Source: Flammeovirgaceae bacterium (GTDB lineage: Bacteria; Bacteroidota; Bacteroidia; Cytophagales; Cyclobacteriaceae). Taken from it: a DNA stretch of 64,000 nt. Below are positions 34,154 through 42,242 of this stretch, piece after piece (position 1 is the stretch's first letter; the number at the start of each line of letters is the position of its first letter). The notes beneath the pieces were generated by a model. That model did no database searches. It had not been told where the DNA came from and saw only the letters and a list, made by a program, of their open reading frames with translations. The position numbers and the translations under genes are program-made. Where the stretch lies: contig JAHEKQ010000005.1 in the NCBI GenBank assembly GCA_024638265.1, positions 21,708 to 85,707 on the forward strand, given 5' to 3'.

Positions 34154-34598
34154 TGTAAGGTAAAAACTCTGATACATCACCACCGTATCCGTGAACTTCC
34201 CGGATTACGGATGAACTGATACTGGCGAATTTTGGTGAAGTAATCAGGAATACAGTCTCAAGTTCAGGATTCAGGGTGCGGTTCACCTGGGCGATGGAAT
34301 TTTCATATTCGAAGTCGGTGGTATTTCTGAGCCCCCTGAGCAGATATTCGGCCCCATGTTTTTTGGCGAGTGATGCCGTAAGCTCATCGTAAAGGATTAC
34401 TTCCACTGAAGGAATATCCTTAAACGTTTCTTCGATTAATCCGACCATCCGGTCAATTTCGAAATATCTCTTCTTATTGGTATTGTTGCCCATAGCTACG
34501 ATCACCTTATCGAAGAGTTCTGATCCCCGCAGTACAATATCCTCATGACCTTTAGTAAATGGATCAAAGGAGCCGGGGAAAATGGCAATTTTTTCCAT
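34146..34598 (-). CDS. coaD: Phosphopantetheine adenylyltransferase
   Basis: Adenylates 4'-phosphopantetheine, the penultimate step of CoA synthesis. The 150-residue protein has the nucleotidyltransferase motif FPGSFDPFTKGHEDI with the GH of the HxGH-type site and the C-terminal ISSSVIREVHGYGGDVSEF. ATG start. It lies 32 bases after the DUF3822 gene; this pairing is common in Bacteroidota. Confidence 0.96.
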   Translation of the reverse strand: MEKIAIFPGSFDPFTKGHEDIVLRGSELFDKVIVAMGNNTNKKRYFEIDRMVGLIEETFKDIPSVEVILYDELTASLAKKHGAEYLLRGLRNTTDFEYENSIAQVNRTLNPELETVFLITSPKFASISSSVIREVHGYGGDVSEFLPYTI

Positions 34599-34630
34599 GA
34601 TTTAAGATAATGAAAAAATGACAGCGAATC

Positions 34631-35518
34631 CTACTCGCAGAGATAACTGCTATAGAGATCAAAGAAATGATGGTCCTGGATCTCATCAAAAACGAACCCG
34701 AACCGGAAGTAGTCAGGACGGTCACCAAAGGAAATAGTCTGTATGTATTTATAAAATTCGTTGTAGTGCGGCGACTGCTTTCCGATATACCCCCAGAGAA
34801 CAATGTTGCTCTTTGATTGATCGTGTCTTAAACCTTTTACTACCAGCATCATGTACTTAATGTACTCTTCGAACTTCTTTATATTAAACTGGTTGTAATA
34901 TTCCACCTTTTTACCCTTCAGCGTCATGATGTGAAGCTTAAAACGGTCCACGTAGAGATACATGGTGATATTTTTATGTGTCCTGGCATAGTCGATAACC
35001 CCTTCAATCAAGGCTGAAGACTGATGGATAAAGCCTACATTTGAATTGGGGTACAGGGACAATAACCAATCGTAAACTTTCGTGTCTATAGCGAAACAAG
35101 TGACCACATCACTTTTTAGTGACTTGTAATAAAGTGCGGTCTCTGATTCGGGATTGAATTGACAGTTGATCCTCAGGTAGCTGGCTATTTCGCCTGGAAT
35201 AAATAGAGCGGCCGGGACTTGGGAGAATTTTTGATTTTTAATAGATACCCTGACATTTTTCCAGAAACCCGCTTTTAGGAAATGATGGTTGTCAAATACC
35301 TCTTCCAGGTGCTCACGCCAGCTTTGGACCGAGTCAATCCCAGAGAGAATGATATCTTCTATGGCAATGCAGCGATTATGATCGGGGTCTACGACGGCGA
35401 GTTGGAGGTCACGAACTCCTATTTGGATGATCAGAGTATATTCATGGAGTCGATCAATACTGAACTTCTCATCCTTAATCCTCTTTAAAACTTTAAAACC
35501 TAGTTCAGTTTTTTCCAA
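34631..35518 (-). CDS. DUF3822 protein
   Basis: A 295-residue soluble protein of a Bacteroidota-restricted family usually encoded beside coaD. Visible features are two similar halves with alternating strands (YTLIIQIGVRDLQLAVVD, ITMYLYVDRFKLHIMTL), suggesting an actin/ASKHA-like duplicated fold. No catalytic motif can be named. It is 9 bases after the membrane protein at 35528-36439 and upstream of coaD, so the three are probably co-transcribed. Confidence 0.75.
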   Translation of the reverse strand: MEKTELGFKVLKRIKDEKFSIDRLHEYTLIIQIGVRDLQLAVVDPDHNRCIAIEDIILSGIDSVQSWREHLEEVFDNHHFLKAGFWKNVRVSIKNQKFSQVPAALFIPGEIASYLRINCQFNPESETALYYKSLKSDVVTCFAIDTKVYDWLLSLYPNSNVGFIHQSSALIEGVIDYARTHKNITMYLYVDRFKLHIMTLKGKKVEYYNQFNIKKFEEYIKYMMLVVKGLRHDQSKSNIVLWGYIGKQSPHYNEFYKYIQTISFGDRPDYFRFGFVFDEIQDHHFFDLYSSYLCE

Positions 35519-35527
35519 CAGCTCCTC

Positions 35528-36439
35528 TTATTCCCAGTTACCCGATGTAGTAGCATCTGTACGACTTCCAAACCTAAGTGGTCTCAGGTTCTTTGCCTCG
35601 TTGCTTTCCTTCCTGTTTGGATCAAACGGTAGTGGATTCTTGACTTCAATAACATCGACAAGCAGCCCGGAAGCACCCATGGGTATCTTACTAGTGAAAA
35701 TCTCAAACTTTACATTTTCACGGCCGGGTACATATCCCAACTGGTCAATATTGATGTCGGGATCAAAACGGTATTCCCAATAACTAATGAGAACATCCCC
35801 TTTATTTGCCATTTGCCCTTCCTTGACTTCGTAGGCAGAGATCTTTCCATTGTTCATGAAATCCCTCTCAATAACCACCCCTTCGTCGTCAACCAAAACG
35901 TAAGCCTTGGCACCTTTTACTGCAGTCCCGCCTTCAGGCTGGAAGTATTCCTGGACAGTTCCGGTATCTACGGCGTTCTCGGTATAGTTAGCCCGGAATA
36001 TCCTTTCCCAGGCGGGAATGGTCCCAATGGTGTCAATGTGCAGGATGATCGAATCAGCACCGTAATCAAGGGTTATAATTTCCTCGGTCCTCTGTATGAT
36101 TGGGTATTCCCCATTGTTAATGAAGTCCCTAAGGGAGTCCCAATCAGTAGTATAGTGACCGTATATCTCCTGAAAAACGAGCTCGGCTTCACGAATGAGT
36201 GAAAGATGCTCAATTACGGCAGCTTCACGGTCGCCAATCAATTTCCTCTCATCGATTGTACTCTTAATAGAGCCAGCCAGGAACATCGCCATACCGGCAC
36301 TGACTGCAGTCAGTACAAAGGTGACTATCATAAGACTGGTAATAGGTTTGCCACTGGAGGCTTTCCTGATAAACGCGATACCAAATCGAAGCACCAGAAC
36401 GGCTGCTCCAATAATTAAGCTCCACTTAATATAGTCCAT
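35528..36439 (-). CDS. Membrane-anchored protein of unknown function
   Basis: A 303-residue protein with two N-terminal membrane segments (residues about 5-24 and 34-57), then a helical stretch (ERKLIGDREAAVIEHLSLIR) and a long extracytoplasmic-looking beta-rich region. The segment IREAELVFQEIYGHYTTDW resembles what follows the pseudopilin-type helix in some envelope proteins, but I cannot assign a family. It leads the transcript into DUF3822 and coaD. A weak -7-like sequence (TATACTTG, 36465-36472, minus strand) lies upstream. Confidence 0.6.
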   Translation of the reverse strand: MDYIKWSLIIGAAVLVLRFGIAFIRKASSGKPITSLMIVTFVLTAVSAGMAMFLAGSIKSTIDERKLIGDREAAVIEHLSLIREAELVFQEIYGHYTTDWDSLRDFINNGEYPIIQRTEEIITLDYGADSIILHIDTIGTIPAWERIFRANYTENAVDTGTVQEYFQPEGGTAVKGAKAYVLVDDEGVVIERDFMNNGKISAYEVKEGQMANKGDVLISYWEYRFDPDINIDQLGYVPGRENVKFEIFTSKIPMGASGLLVDVIEVKNPLPFDPNRKESNEAKNLRPLRFGSRTDATTSGNWE

Positions 36440-36511
36440 CTTCGAGGTCGTTTTTACTAAACTGCAAGTATAAATATTTATTAAAGTAAAACATAATTTG
36501 ACGACTTCATT

Positions 36512-36991
36512 TTACATATGTGGAGCCGAATGATAACCCCGCAAATCCATTACCATTTCAGGCTTCTCACATAGTGAAAATATGCCGTGCAAGACTTGTT
36601 TACTCATCTTTCCGATATCCTGAAAGCCTACAAAACGAACATCTTCAATGATCTGCAGGTGTGTTTCCGGATCAATTCCTTTTTTCAATTTACCTCCCCT
36701 TTCCCGAACTTCAAAGAATAGTTCCATTGCATGAAAGGGTGGATTGATATATTCATAATTAAAAAACCACTCACCAACCTCTACGTCAAGCCCCGTTTCT
36801 TCGGCAAATTCCCTCTTAAGGGCATCTGGAGCAGTTTCACCGAAATGGACTTCACCCCCCGGGGGAATCCATAGCTCATTCCGATCTCCAAATTTATGGC
36901 GGACCAGGAGCATATTATCTTCCCTCACCAGCAATCCGCAGACCCTGAGGCGCAATCTATTCCCATAAGCATTCTCTAAACTCTCTTTCAA
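36512..36991 (-). CDS. NUDIX hydrolase
   Basis: A 159-residue single-domain NUDIX enzyme with the box GGEVHFGETAPDALKREFAE followed by ETGL. It is preceded by the strand LRLRVCGLLVREDNMLLVRH. The frame stays open to 37189, but that extension would run antisense through the start of the thioesterase gene and has no family similarity I can see. I therefore prefer TTG 36991 (MKESLENAYG), which leaves a 30-base divergent gap. The substrate is unknown. Confidence 0.8.
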   Translation of the reverse strand: MKESLENAYGNRLRLRVCGLLVREDNMLLVRHKFGDRNELWIPPGGEVHFGETAPDALKREFAEETGLDVEVGEWFFNYEYINPPFHAMELFFEVRERGGKLKKGIDPETHLQIIEDVRFVGFQDIGKMSKQVLHGIFSLCEKPEMVMDLRGYHSAPHM

Positions 36992-36994
36992 AGC

Positions 36995-37002
36995 TATATT
37001 TG
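36995..37002 (+). promoter_or_regulatory. -7 promoter element for the thioesterase
   Basis: TATATTTG fits TAnnTTTG exactly, 19 bases before the ATG at 37022, inside the 30-base divergent gap with the NUDIX gene. Confidence 0.5.
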
Positions 37003-37021
37003 GCAGAAAATTAAATAAATC

Positions 37022-37462
37022 ATGTTTGAGATCAGGAATCCGCAATATAAGGACAGAATCAGGGAGTACCTCAGCCGGCAGTATTTTATGAAACACGTCG
37101 GCATTGAATTGACGGTTATCAAGCCCGGCCACGTAGAGGCAGAACTCAATATTGAGCAAACCCACCTTCAGCAATTCGGAAGGATTCACGGTGGCGTAAT
37201 CGCTACGATTGCCGACATTGCGGCCGGATTTGCAGCGTACACATTAGTTCCTGAGGAATTTCATGTAGTAACAGGAGAGATCAAGATCTCGTATTTCAGA
37301 CCGGGAAAGGGGCATCGGTTAAAAGCGGTTGGAAAAGTTATTAAACCCGGAAAGAGTATGAGCTTTTGTGAGGCTGAGATCTGGTCTCTGGAAGGGGGAA
37401 AAGAAATACTGATCGGGAAAGCCAGTACCTCCATGGTCAATATCCCCATAGTTGAGGGCTAG
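37022..37462 (+). CDS. PaaI-type hotdog-fold thioesterase
   Basis: A 146-residue acyl-CoA thioesterase of the PaaI/YbgC-like hotdog class. The motif FGRIHGGVIATIADIAAGFA contains the HGG turn and catalytic-helix acidic residue typical of the family. ATG start, single-domain full length. The natural acyl substrate is unknown. It diverges from a NUDIX hydrolase. Confidence 0.88.
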   Translation: MFEIRNPQYKDRIREYLSRQYFMKHVGIELTVIKPGHVEAELNIEQTHLQQFGRIHGGVIATIADIAAGFAAYTLVPEEFHVVTGEIKISYFRPGKGHRLKAVGKVIKPGKSMSFCEAEIWSLEGGKEILIGKASTSMVNIPIVEG

Positions 37463-37576
37463 TTAATGAAATGTTAAAAACCCACTTAGAAATTTACGGG
37501 ATGGGGAATTTTGCTTAATTTCATATTTAATAAATTCCGGCAGGAAATTTGAAGGACAAAACAAAAAATTAATATC

Positions 37577-37984
37577 ATGAAGACCTTTGTATGTGCAGTT
37601 CTGGGCGTTTTTGTTGTTTTCTTCGCGATGGCACAGGAGGAAACTGAAACAAAACCGGGACCTCAGATAAGTATTGAAGAAATGAGTTTTGATTTCGGGG
37701 ATATCACCCAGGGAGACAAAGTGGAACATGTATTCGCTTTTGAAAATACAGGTACTGCACCTCTTATTCTCACCAATGTTCAAACAACTTGCGGATGTAC
37801 CGTCCCCAAGTGGCCACGTGAACCCATTCCTCCCGGGGAGAAAGCAGAGATATTAGTGAAATTTGATAGTACCGGCAAGATCGGTAAGGTAAATAAGGTC
37901 GTCAAGATTATTTCGAATGCCGTAACCCCAATTGCCCAGGTCACAATAACCACCAATATTTTACCTAAAACCAATCCCAATTAA
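37577..37984 (+). CDS. DUF1573 exported protein
   Basis: A 135-residue protein with a signal peptide of about 20 residues (VFFAMAQ) and one Ig-like DUF1573 domain. The motif TCGCTVPKWPREPIPPGE is nearly identical to that of the lipoprotein at 19110-19634. It lacks the lipobox, coiled coil and linker, so it is probably periplasmic or surface-released. Function unknown. An intrinsic terminator follows 28 bases after the stop. Confidence 0.85.
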   Translation: MKTFVCAVLGVFVVFFAMAQEETETKPGPQISIEEMSFDFGDITQGDKVEHVFAFENTGTAPLILTNVQTTCGCTVPKWPREPIPPGEKAEILVKFDSTGKIGKVNKVVKIISNAVTPIAQVTITTNILPKTNPN

Positions 37985-38012
37985 AGATTGGAGAAGAAAT
38001 TGTTAATAAATT

Positions 38013-38036
38013 AGCCCGGTCATCCGGGCTTTTTTT
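38013..38036 (+). terminator. Intrinsic terminator after DUF1573, abutting the next start codon
   Basis: AGCCCGG (38013-38019) pairs with CCGGGCT (38024-38030) around TCAT and is followed by six further T residues. The ATG of the trans-sulfuration gene begins at 38037, immediately after the T run. Confidence 0.85.
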
Positions 38037-39167
38037 ATGAAAAAACAAGGTAAATCCACAACGAGTGTTCACGGCGGAGGTTTGAAAGATCCGCACGGGG
38101 GTGCCTCCTCACCGATCTATCCCTCGACTGCATATAAGTACGTTGGTGTAGATAAATACTACTATCCACGATACTTTAATGTACCCAACCAGGAAGCTGT
38201 TGAAAATAAAATCGCCGAACTCGAAGGTGCTGATAGTGGAATGGTTTTCAGTTCGGGTATGTCGGCCATCATGTCGATCATACTGGGATTTCTGAAATCC
38301 GGGGATCACCTGCTTCTACAGCAGGATATCTACGGGGGAACGCATGACTCGGTGAGCAAAGAACTTGCACGAATGGGCATAGAAGCAAATTTCTGCCCTT
38401 CAGACCCGGAGAGTATTGAGGCTGGAATAAGGCCCAATACAAGGATGATCTTTATTGAATCCCCCAGCAATCCACTGCTGAAAATCACAGATATCCGTGC
38501 CATTGCCTCCATTGCTAAGAGTCAGAAGTTAGTCTCGGTAATCGACAATACTTTTGCCTCCCCAATCAACCAGAACCCACATGCTTTGGGTATCGATATT
38601 GTTATGCACAGTGCCACCAAGTACCTGGGAGGTCATTCAGATATTTCAGCCGGTGTAGCATCCATGAGCAATGATCATCGGAATATAATACGTGAGACAT
38701 CCCTGCACCTGGGTGGAAACCTGGATGTACAGGCATGCTGGCTTTTGGAACGAAGCATGAAGACGCTGGAGGTAAGGGTGAACAGACAATCAGAAAATGC
38801 ACTGGCGATCGCCGAGTTTCTAAACAATCACCCGAAAGTTGAGGCCATTTATTATCCCGGCTTGAGTGATCATCCCCAACATGCACTGGCTGCGAGTCAA
38901 ATGTCAGGGTTTGGCGGAATGCTGTCGTTTGAAGTCAGTGGAGACCCCGATAAGTTTGTGCAATTACTCAATGTAGTTAGCCCGGTGATGAGTCTCGGTG
39001 GTGTGGAAAGCACAATCACAACTCCGGCACAAACCTCACATGCGAGGATATCACCGGAACAAAGGGCTCACCTGGGCATCAAAGATAACCTACTCAGGGT
39101 ATCAACAGGGATTGAAGACGCAGATGACCTGATTGAGGATTTCCGGCAGGCGCTTGATCAAATTTAG
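38037..39167 (+). CDS. Trans-sulfuration PLP enzyme (cystathionine gamma-synthase/lyase family)
   Basis: A 376-residue Cys/Met-metabolism PLP enzyme. The PLP lysine is Lys195 in HSATKYLGGHSD; the cofactor region FSSGMSAIMS and the C-terminal SLGGVESTITTPAQTSH are family signatures. Gamma-synthase, gamma-lyase and methionine gamma-lyase cannot be told apart by eye. The start ATG directly follows the T run of the upstream terminator, so its own promoter is unclear. A downstream ATG is not a better choice, because the conserved TTSVHGG region begins at residue 8. The last base is one base from the stop of the convergent cytochrome gene. Confidence 0.9.
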   Translation: MKKQGKSTTSVHGGGLKDPHGGASSPIYPSTAYKYVGVDKYYYPRYFNVPNQEAVENKIAELEGADSGMVFSSGMSAIMSIILGFLKSGDHLLLQQDIYGGTHDSVSKELARMGIEANFCPSDPESIEAGIRPNTRMIFIESPSNPLLKITDIRAIASIAKSQKLVSVIDNTFASPINQNPHALGIDIVMHSATKYLGGHSDISAGVASMSNDHRNIIRETSLHLGGNLDVQACWLLERSMKTLEVRVNRQSENALAIAEFLNNHPKVEAIYYPGLSDHPQHALAASQMSGFGGMLSFEVSGDPDKFVQLLNVVSPVMSLGGVESTITTPAQTSHARISPEQRAHLGIKDNLLRVSTGIEDADDLIEDFRQALDQI

Positions 39168-39168
39168 A

Positions 39169-39576
39169 CTATTCGCAGTCGTCGAGGATGGCTTCTGCCT
39201 CGGCAACATCAATCAGACCCTTCTCGAAACCCCAGGAATTATACATGAATGTTGCGATTTCAGCAATTTCCAGGGGCGTGAGTTTTGTTCCAGACATGGA
39301 AAGTGTATACGTTTCGCCATTGATGGTAAGTGGCTCGTTCATTCCGTTCTTGATCAGGCAAAAAGTCTCTTCGTAGTTGTCAATGATCCAATTGGTGCCG
39401 CTGATGGGTGGATATAATTTCTGGAACCCCGACCCATCCATCATATGACAATTGGCACAATACTGCTGGTAAAGGCGCTCTCCTGCCACCCTATATCGTT
39501 CATACTTCACCTTTTCAGGAGGAGTACATCCAATCATCACGACCGGTAGAAGCAGGGCAAGCAAATACCTACTCAT
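39169..39576 (-). CDS. c-type cytochrome lipoprotein
   Basis: A 135-residue monoheme cytochrome. The signal peptide ends at Cys17 in a lipobox-like context (VVMIGC). The heme motif is CANCH, and a distal Met ligand is plausible in the MSGTKLTP region, followed by the final helix EIAEIATFMYNSWG. It is membrane-anchored on the outer face of the inner membrane or on the outer membrane. Its start overlaps the SCO gene by eight bases. The context suggests cytochrome oxidase biogenesis or electron delivery. Confidence 0.88.
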   Translation of the reverse strand: MSRYLLALLLPVVMIGCTPPEKVKYERYRVAGERLYQQYCANCHMMDGSGFQKLYPPISGTNWIIDNYEETFCLIKNGMNEPLTINGETYTLSMSGTKLTPLEIAEIATFMYNSWGFEKGLIDVAEAEAILDDCE

Positions 39577-40183
39577 ATTCTTTTAAAAGTTTGGGGATAT
39601 CCGCAATCAGAAAATCAACGGAAGCGGGATCAGTGCCGTCATAATAACCCCTGATTCTTCTCTCTTTATCTATCAGGAAAAACCTGCCGCTGTGTGTAAA
39701 TCCGGTTTGCGCATCACTGGCCATAGGCGCCATATAGCTAGTCTGACCCAGTTTGTACATATAGTCAATTTCGGCGGTGACAAATTTCCATATAGAATTG
39801 TCGACCCCTATCCTATCAGAAAAATCCTTGAGTACAGCAGGGGTATCCCGCTCGGGATCAATGGTATGCGAAAGATATCTCACTGAGGGTTCATCTTTAA
39901 AAGTCTCATATACCCTTAGCATTTGGGTCTTCATCATAGGGCAGATATCAGGGCAGGATGTGAAAAAGAAATCGGCTACGTAAATTCCCGAGGACAGGTC
40001 TTCATTAGTCACCCAGTTACTGTCCTGGTCCATCAGCTTGAAATCCGCGATGGTATGGTAAGTAGTATCTCCTGAATTTTCGTCCACCTCTATCCGCCCG
40101 ATATATGGAAGCTTATCATTTCCACCCGGACTGCTGCAGCTTAAGAACCCCGCAAATACAACTAGAATAAATAAATATCTCAT
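39569..40183 (-). CDS. SCO1/SenC-family copper chaperone
   Basis: A 204-residue thioredoxin-fold lipoprotein that delivers copper to, or reduces, the CuA site of cytochrome oxidase. Cys16 follows a short signal peptide. The metal-binding motif is FTSCPDICP (CxxxC), with the conserved histidine in YLSHTIDPERDTP. The stop overlaps the cytochrome c start, and the start overlaps hemJ by four bases, so the four genes MOSC-hemJ-SCO-cyt c form one operon. Confidence 0.93.
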   Translation of the reverse strand: MRYLFILVVFAGFLSCSSPGGNDKLPYIGRIEVDENSGDTTYHTIADFKLMDQDSNWVTNEDLSSGIYVADFFFTSCPDICPMMKTQMLRVYETFKDEPSVRYLSHTIDPERDTPAVLKDFSDRIGVDNSIWKFVTAEIDYMYKLGQTSYMAPMASDAQTGFTHSGRFFLIDKERRIRGYYDGTDPASVDFLIADIPKLLKEYE

Positions 40184-40707
40184 GATTTTCTCCTCTTCTT
40201 ATAGACCCTTATCACTATCATAAATATAACAAGCAAAAGGGCCAATCCTCCCAGCCCGTAAGCCAAACTCAAAGAATTTTTTACAACGATCAGGAAGACG
40301 ATGCCGATTAGCAAAAGCGTGGCGACCTCGTTCCATAATCGAAGTTTTTGAGAAGTCCACACCGGTACTCCCTTTTGAAGTTTTATGAATAATCCGTGGC
40401 TTACAAATTGATAGATATACAGAATGAGCACTAAGCCAAGCTTTATCCACATATATGTAAACTCGAGATGAAAACTATTCTGCCACAATACCCACAAACC
40501 AAAAACCAGGGTTAGTACAGCTGAGGGCCATGTGATGATATACCAAAGTCTTCTCGCCATTACACCCAATTGCTGTACCAATATTGACCTCTCGGGTTCT
40601 TCTTTCTCCAGGGCTTCACGCTGGTAAATAAACAACCTTACAATGTAGAATAACCCGGCGAACCAGGTTACAATGAAGATGATGTGAAGCGCTTTAATGT
40701 ACAGCAT
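40180..40707 (-). CDS. hemJ: Protoporphyrinogen IX oxidase HemJ
   Basis: Oxidises protoporphyrinogen IX to protoporphyrin IX, the step before ferrochelatase. The 175-residue protein has four or five membrane segments and the family start IKALHIIFIVTWFAGLFYI with the conserved histidine near residue 8. CopD-like proteins are the main alternative. Heme context favours HemJ: cytochrome c and SCO are downstream and hemH is elsewhere in the window. ATG start, overlapping the MOSC gene by 14 bases. Confidence 0.85.
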   Translation of the reverse strand: MLYIKALHIIFIVTWFAGLFYIVRLFIYQREALEKEEPERSILVQQLGVMARRLWYIITWPSAVLTLVFGLWVLWQNSFHLEFTYMWIKLGLVLILYIYQFVSHGLFIKLQKGVPVWTSQKLRLWNEVATLLLIGIVFLIVVKNSLSLAYGLGGLALLLVIFMIVIRVYKKRRKS

Positions 40708-41482
40708 TACTTACACTAATTATATCTCCTTTACGGATCATTCCACTTTGTTCTGTGCTGGCCTGAAGTCCCATTGGGATTTTGCCAGGTACAGAACGAT
40801 ATGAACTCAACGTTTTAAGAACCAAATCGTTTATTTTACCGGAATCCTGATCAATATTTATCATTTGACATCTTCCACAGGCTCCCTGTCCCGAAAAGGA
40901 TAAATTGCCAATCCTGAAGTTTTTCCAGCGCTCTTCTTCATAGGGAATGGGATTATCTATAATGATATTGGGCCTGAAGTTCTCCGGCTTTGTAGGAGTG
41001 TCTAGTCTTGTGTTCAAATCATCGACAGACTTTATACCCAGTATGAGATAAGGCCAACGGTCGGCGAAGCTCACCAAGCCACCGTTACGCTTCTCCGACC
41101 TTCTTGCCTGTTCGGTCATTTGCCAGAGCAATACCTCCTTTCCCAATCTTTCACTCAACCATTTGTTGAGTTCAGACGATGATTTCTTTGCCTCTACCTC
41201 ATCATTCCACACCTTTACATGACCGGTCTTATTCTGCTCGGATTGCTCTAGTGACGGACTTCTTTCAGATCCAAATACCAGGTAAATATCATCTCCCGAT
41301 ATTGTTGGAACAAAACCCGACATTCCGGGTATTTCCCTTTGCGTAATGAATTTATTGTCATGATCGGTTATTACCCACCTCCTGTCGAATTTGAAGCCCC
41401 TTATATCCGCGTATGCTTCAGGGACTTCAATACCTCCCAGTGACTTGACCGGGTAAATTATAATCTTTGAGACTCTTGTCAT
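40694..41482 (-). CDS. MOSC-domain protein
   Basis: A 262-residue protein with an N-terminal MOSC beta-barrel (IIIYPVKSLGGIEVPEAY, FDRRWVITDHDNKFITQRE) and a C-terminal MOSC domain carrying the conserved cysteine in GQGACGRCQMINID. MOSC proteins use a molybdenum cofactor for N-hydroxylated substrates or related sulfur carrier chemistry; the substrate is unknown. It opens the hemJ-SCO-cytochrome operon and diverges from the Crp/Fnr gene. Confidence 0.9.
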   Translation of the reverse strand: MTRVSKIIIYPVKSLGGIEVPEAYADIRGFKFDRRWVITDHDNKFITQREIPGMSGFVPTISGDDIYLVFGSERSPSLEQSEQNKTGHVKVWNDEVEAKKSSSELNKWLSERLGKEVLLWQMTEQARRSEKRNGGLVSFADRWPYLILGIKSVDDLNTRLDTPTKPENFRPNIIIDNPIPYEEERWKNFRIGNLSFSGQGACGRCQMINIDQDSGKINDLVLKTLSSYRSVPGKIPMGLQASTEQSGMIRKGDIISVSNAVH

Positions 41483-41536
41483 GAAACTGATTCTTTAAAG
41501 CTTTTGTTTATTCACTATCCCAAGAATTAAACTCGA

Positions 41537-42217
41537 ATGAATAAGAACAGTAACCTGTGGTACTTGGAAAGCGTAGATTTGTACGATCTCCTGTGTCCCA
41601 CTAAAACAGGTGACCTGGAAAACAACCATAACATCCATTCCTTCACAAAAGGCGAATTTATATATTTCCCCAACGAGCCCGTACAAAATATTTATATGAT
41701 TGCTGCAGGCCGGGTGAGGATCGGCTCATATGGTGAGGATGGAAAGGAAATCGTGAAAGCTATTTTATCCGTCGGAGAAATTTTTGGAGAACTTGCCCTG
41801 GCGGGAGAAGAGATGAGAACTGACTTTGCCCAAGCCATGGATAACGAGACAGTGGTGTGCCCCATGTCCATTGATGATATGAAGGGCCTCATGGCAGAGA
41901 ATACTGAATTGAGCCTTAAGATGTATAAGCTCTTGGGATTGAAATTGCGGAAACTCGAACGAAAGGTTGAATCCCTGGTTTTCAAGGATGCCCGCACTAG
42001 GATCATTGAGTTCCTGCAGGAAGCCGCGGAATGGAAAGGTAAAAAAGTGGGCTTCGAGACTATGATTCCCACACGGCTCACTCATAAGGATATTGCACAG
42101 TTAACGGGGACTTCAAGGCAGACAGTGACCACCATATTGAACGAATTAAAGGATAAGAATATCATCAATTTCAACAGGCGTCAGATTTTAATTCGTGACC
42201 TGGAATTACTCAAATAA
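41537..42217 (+). CDS. Crp/Fnr-family transcriptional regulator
   Basis: A 226-residue regulator with an N-terminal cyclic-nucleotide-binding-type beta-roll (FIYFPNEPVQNIYMIAAGRV) and a C-terminal HTH (DIAQLTGTSRQTVTTILNEL). I see no Fnr-like cysteine cluster, so an Fe-S oxygen sensor is unlikely. It lies between the divergent MOSC operon and the L-serine dehydratase gene and could control either. ATG start. Confidence 0.92.
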   Translation: MNKNSNLWYLESVDLYDLLCPTKTGDLENNHNIHSFTKGEFIYFPNEPVQNIYMIAAGRVRIGSYGEDGKEIVKAILSVGEIFGELALAGEEMRTDFAQAMDNETVVCPMSIDDMKGLMAENTELSLKMYKLLGLKLRKLERKVESLVFKDARTRIIEFLQEAAEWKGKKVGFETMIPTRLTHKDIAQLTGTSRQTVTTILNELKDKNIINFNRRQILIRDLELLK

Positions 42218-42230
42218 CTAATCTAAGCAC

Positions 42231-42238
42231 TACATTTG
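42231..42238 (+). promoter_or_regulatory. -7 promoter element almost touching the serine dehydratase start
   Basis: TACATTTG fits TAnnTTTG exactly and ends four bases before the ATG at 42243. If used, the transcript would be leaderless or nearly so. No good -33 element is seen. Confidence 0.4.
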
Positions 42239-42242
42239 AGCT

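Noticed and set aside
36992..37189. Longer NUDIX protein extending to 37189
   Set aside because: The extension is antisense to the start of the thioesterase gene and shows no NUDIX-family similarity.
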